From contig JAWPNA010000135.1 in assembly GCA_045402695.1 (NCBI GenBank), positions 1 through 5,639 on the forward strand: a DNA stretch of 5,639 bases. The letters run 5' to 3'. The position numbers and the translations under genes are program-made. Positions 4,504 to 5,639 of the stretch are shown in pieces. The notes below the pieces were generated by a model. That model ran no database searches. It saw only the letters and a list, made by a program, of their open reading frames with translations, and had not been told where the DNA came from. The DNA comes from JAWPNA01 sp045402695. GTDB lineage: Bacteria > Acidobacteriota > Polarisedimenticolia > JACPZX01 > DASXTC01. Each line of letters begins with the position of its first letter. The first letter of the stretch is position 1.

Positions 4504-5639
4504 TCATGGATGCACGGCGAGGCTCGGGGGGATCTTGACCAGCATCCCCGAAGCAATGGGGGCGTTCGGATCCATCCCGTTGTAGAAAGCCAATCGCTCG
4601 GCCTCGCCGGCGTCGGAGAGGTGCTCCCGCGCCAGGCTGGCCCATGAGGCGCCGGCCGGCGCGGGGCGGACTCTCAGGCGTGGCGGCTGCAGAGCCCCCG
4701 CTTCCGCGTCGCTCAGGAAGGAGATGTCAAGCGCTTCGGCCTCGTACTCCGCTTTCTTCTTCTCGAACCGCTCCAGGCCGGTGACCGCGGTGAAGGTCCA
4801 TTCGTGCTTCCCCCGCACCAGGAACGCGCACAGGATGCCGATCGGCTCCCTCTTGGAGTTGCTTCCCTTGTAGATGGCCAGATTGGCCGCAACCTCCTGC
4901 CCCGTGCGCTCCTGGCGGGCAGACGTGCGGGACCAGCCGCGGCGGCGCAGCGTCTCCTCGAACTTCTTCTGGACGTCGTCGGCCTCCACCGAGGTGCGCA
5001 TCGGAGCGGCCTCGATCTGGATGTACTCCGTGCCCTTCTCACTCATCGAAACCAGGGCGCTGTTCGGGTCGAGGTTCACTTCCCACCCGGAAGGCACCCT
5101 CAAGCTCACGGCCACTTCCTTGTTGTAGTAGCGGTCCTTCAGGACCATCTCCGACCCGTTGTAGAGACCGACGATGAGACCGTCGATCTGCTTGAGGTAG
5201 GAATCGCGCTTGACCTCGCGGTCCTTCACGCCGGCGTCCTTCGCCTCCATCTTGTGGACCTGATCCCGGATGTCGGCGATCCGCTCGTCGGCCGGCGGGT
5301 GAGATAGAAACCACTTTTCGAGGGAGCTGGGCTCCTTGCCTTCCAGCCACTTCAGGATCTTCATCACGGTGACGCCCGATTCGGGGCGGTAGTCCGCTCC
5401 GGCCGCGTAGTTCACACCCAGATGGTCCGCCTCGCTCTCCTGCTCGCGCGAGTACTTGCTGAGTCCCACGACGAGGGCGAGGTTGATCAGGTCGTTATAG
5501 TTGGCGAACGTGCGCGGGCTGATGATGGCACCCACCAGGCTGCCGTACTGCAAGGCGTACATCTTGGAGATTCTCGCGGCGCCGTGGCGGGCGGTGACGT
5601 GGCCGACCTCGTGGCCGACGACCATGGCCAGCTCGTCCT
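4504..5639 (-). CDS. M48-family zinc metalloprotease with LysM-like C-terminus, N-terminal part missing
   Basis: The frame is open at the right edge, reading DELA before MVVGHEVGHVTARH, so the true start lies outside; at least 377 residues are visible. Numbering from the Met at 5625, the zinc-binding HEXXH is HEVGH (5-9), with Glu6 as catalytic base. The third-ligand motif is SREQESEADHLG (59-70), and the family's SHPPADERIADI follows at 109-119. These identify a periplasmic M48 peptidase of the BepA/LoiP-like type rather than HtpX, because no membrane-helix pair is seen after the active site. A middle domain (about 166-305) containing LRVPSGWEV is of unknown role. The end (about 315-366) reads like a LysM module: a leading RLRVRPA, then SWASLA, an FYNGMDP turn and a final GMLVKIP, which would bind cell wall. 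A role in envelope protein quality control is inferred from the family. The gene stops with TGA at 4504, is followed by its own terminator, and is probably not co-transcribed with the TPR gene. Confidence 0.92.
   Translation of the reverse strand, partial: DELAMVVGHEVGHVTARHGAARISKMYALQYGSLVGAIISPRTFANYNDLINLALVVGLSKYSREQESEADHLGVNYAAGADYRPESGVTVMKILKWLEGKEPSSLEKWFLSHPPADERIADIRDQVHKMEAKDAGVKDREVKRDSYLKQIDGLIVGLYNGSEMVLKDRYYNKEVAVSLRVPSGWEVNLDPNSALVSMSEKGTEYIQIEAAPMRTSVEADDVQKKFEETLRRRGWSRTSARQERTGQEVAANLAIYKGSNSKREPIGILCAFLVRGKHEWTFTAVTGLERFEKKKAEYEAEALDISFLSDAEAGALQPPRLRVRPAPAGASWASLAREHLSDAGEAERLAFYNGMDPNAPIASGMLVKIPPSLAVHP

Noticed and set aside
4504..5639. HtpX as the identity of the M48 protease
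   Set aside because: HtpX has membrane helices flanking a short catalytic domain; here SHPP, a soluble middle domain and a LysM-like tail follow the active site.

Overview
The window is a GC-rich bacterial stretch in which every gene I can support lies on the minus strand, so it reads from high to low coordinates. The gene style suggests a Gram-negative-type soil or sediment bacterium, Acidobacteriota-like or from a similarly GC-rich phylum. The pointers are a Gly-Gly-Val-rich TonB, two ExbD paralogues beside ExbB, an M48 protease with a LysM-like tail, and a membrane pyrophosphatase. The phylum is a guess from gene style; no rRNA or other marker is present.

Layout in transcription order. 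(1) 5639-4504: most of an M48 zinc metalloprotease with a LysM-like C-terminus; its N-terminus is beyond the window. A GC hairpin followed by seven U follows it (4446-4484). (2) 4503-4227: a gene-free gap holding that terminator, a 7-bp inverted repeat (4330-4350) and a good sigma-70-type promoter with a perfect TTGACA, a 17-bp spacer and TAGACT (4301-4329). (3) 4226-800: a five-gene unit of TPR lipoprotein, tonB, exbB, exbD-1 and exbD-2, with gaps of 12, 30, 25 and 75 bp. A second hairpin plus U5 follows (712-738). (4) 558-1: the first 186 codons of hppA, a membrane-embedded proton- or sodium-pumping pyrophosphatase, cut off by the window edge.

The middle unit encodes a complete TonB energy-transduction machine. 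ExbB and the two ExbD paralogues would form the inner-membrane, ion-motive-force-driven motor, and TonB would carry the energy across the periplasm to outer-membrane transporters. The TPR protein is the first gene of the unit and probably a lipoprotein, so it may be an accessory or scaffold of the same machine; that is inference. HppA builds the ion gradient such a motor uses, but a terminator separates it from the operon.

Nothing here is clearly a new system. The points most worth a second look are the elastin-like GGVx repeat tract in TonB, the two ExbD copies that are nearly identical only in their N-terminal and membrane part, the TPR lipoprotein tied to the operon, and the inverted repeat touching the promoter -35 box.
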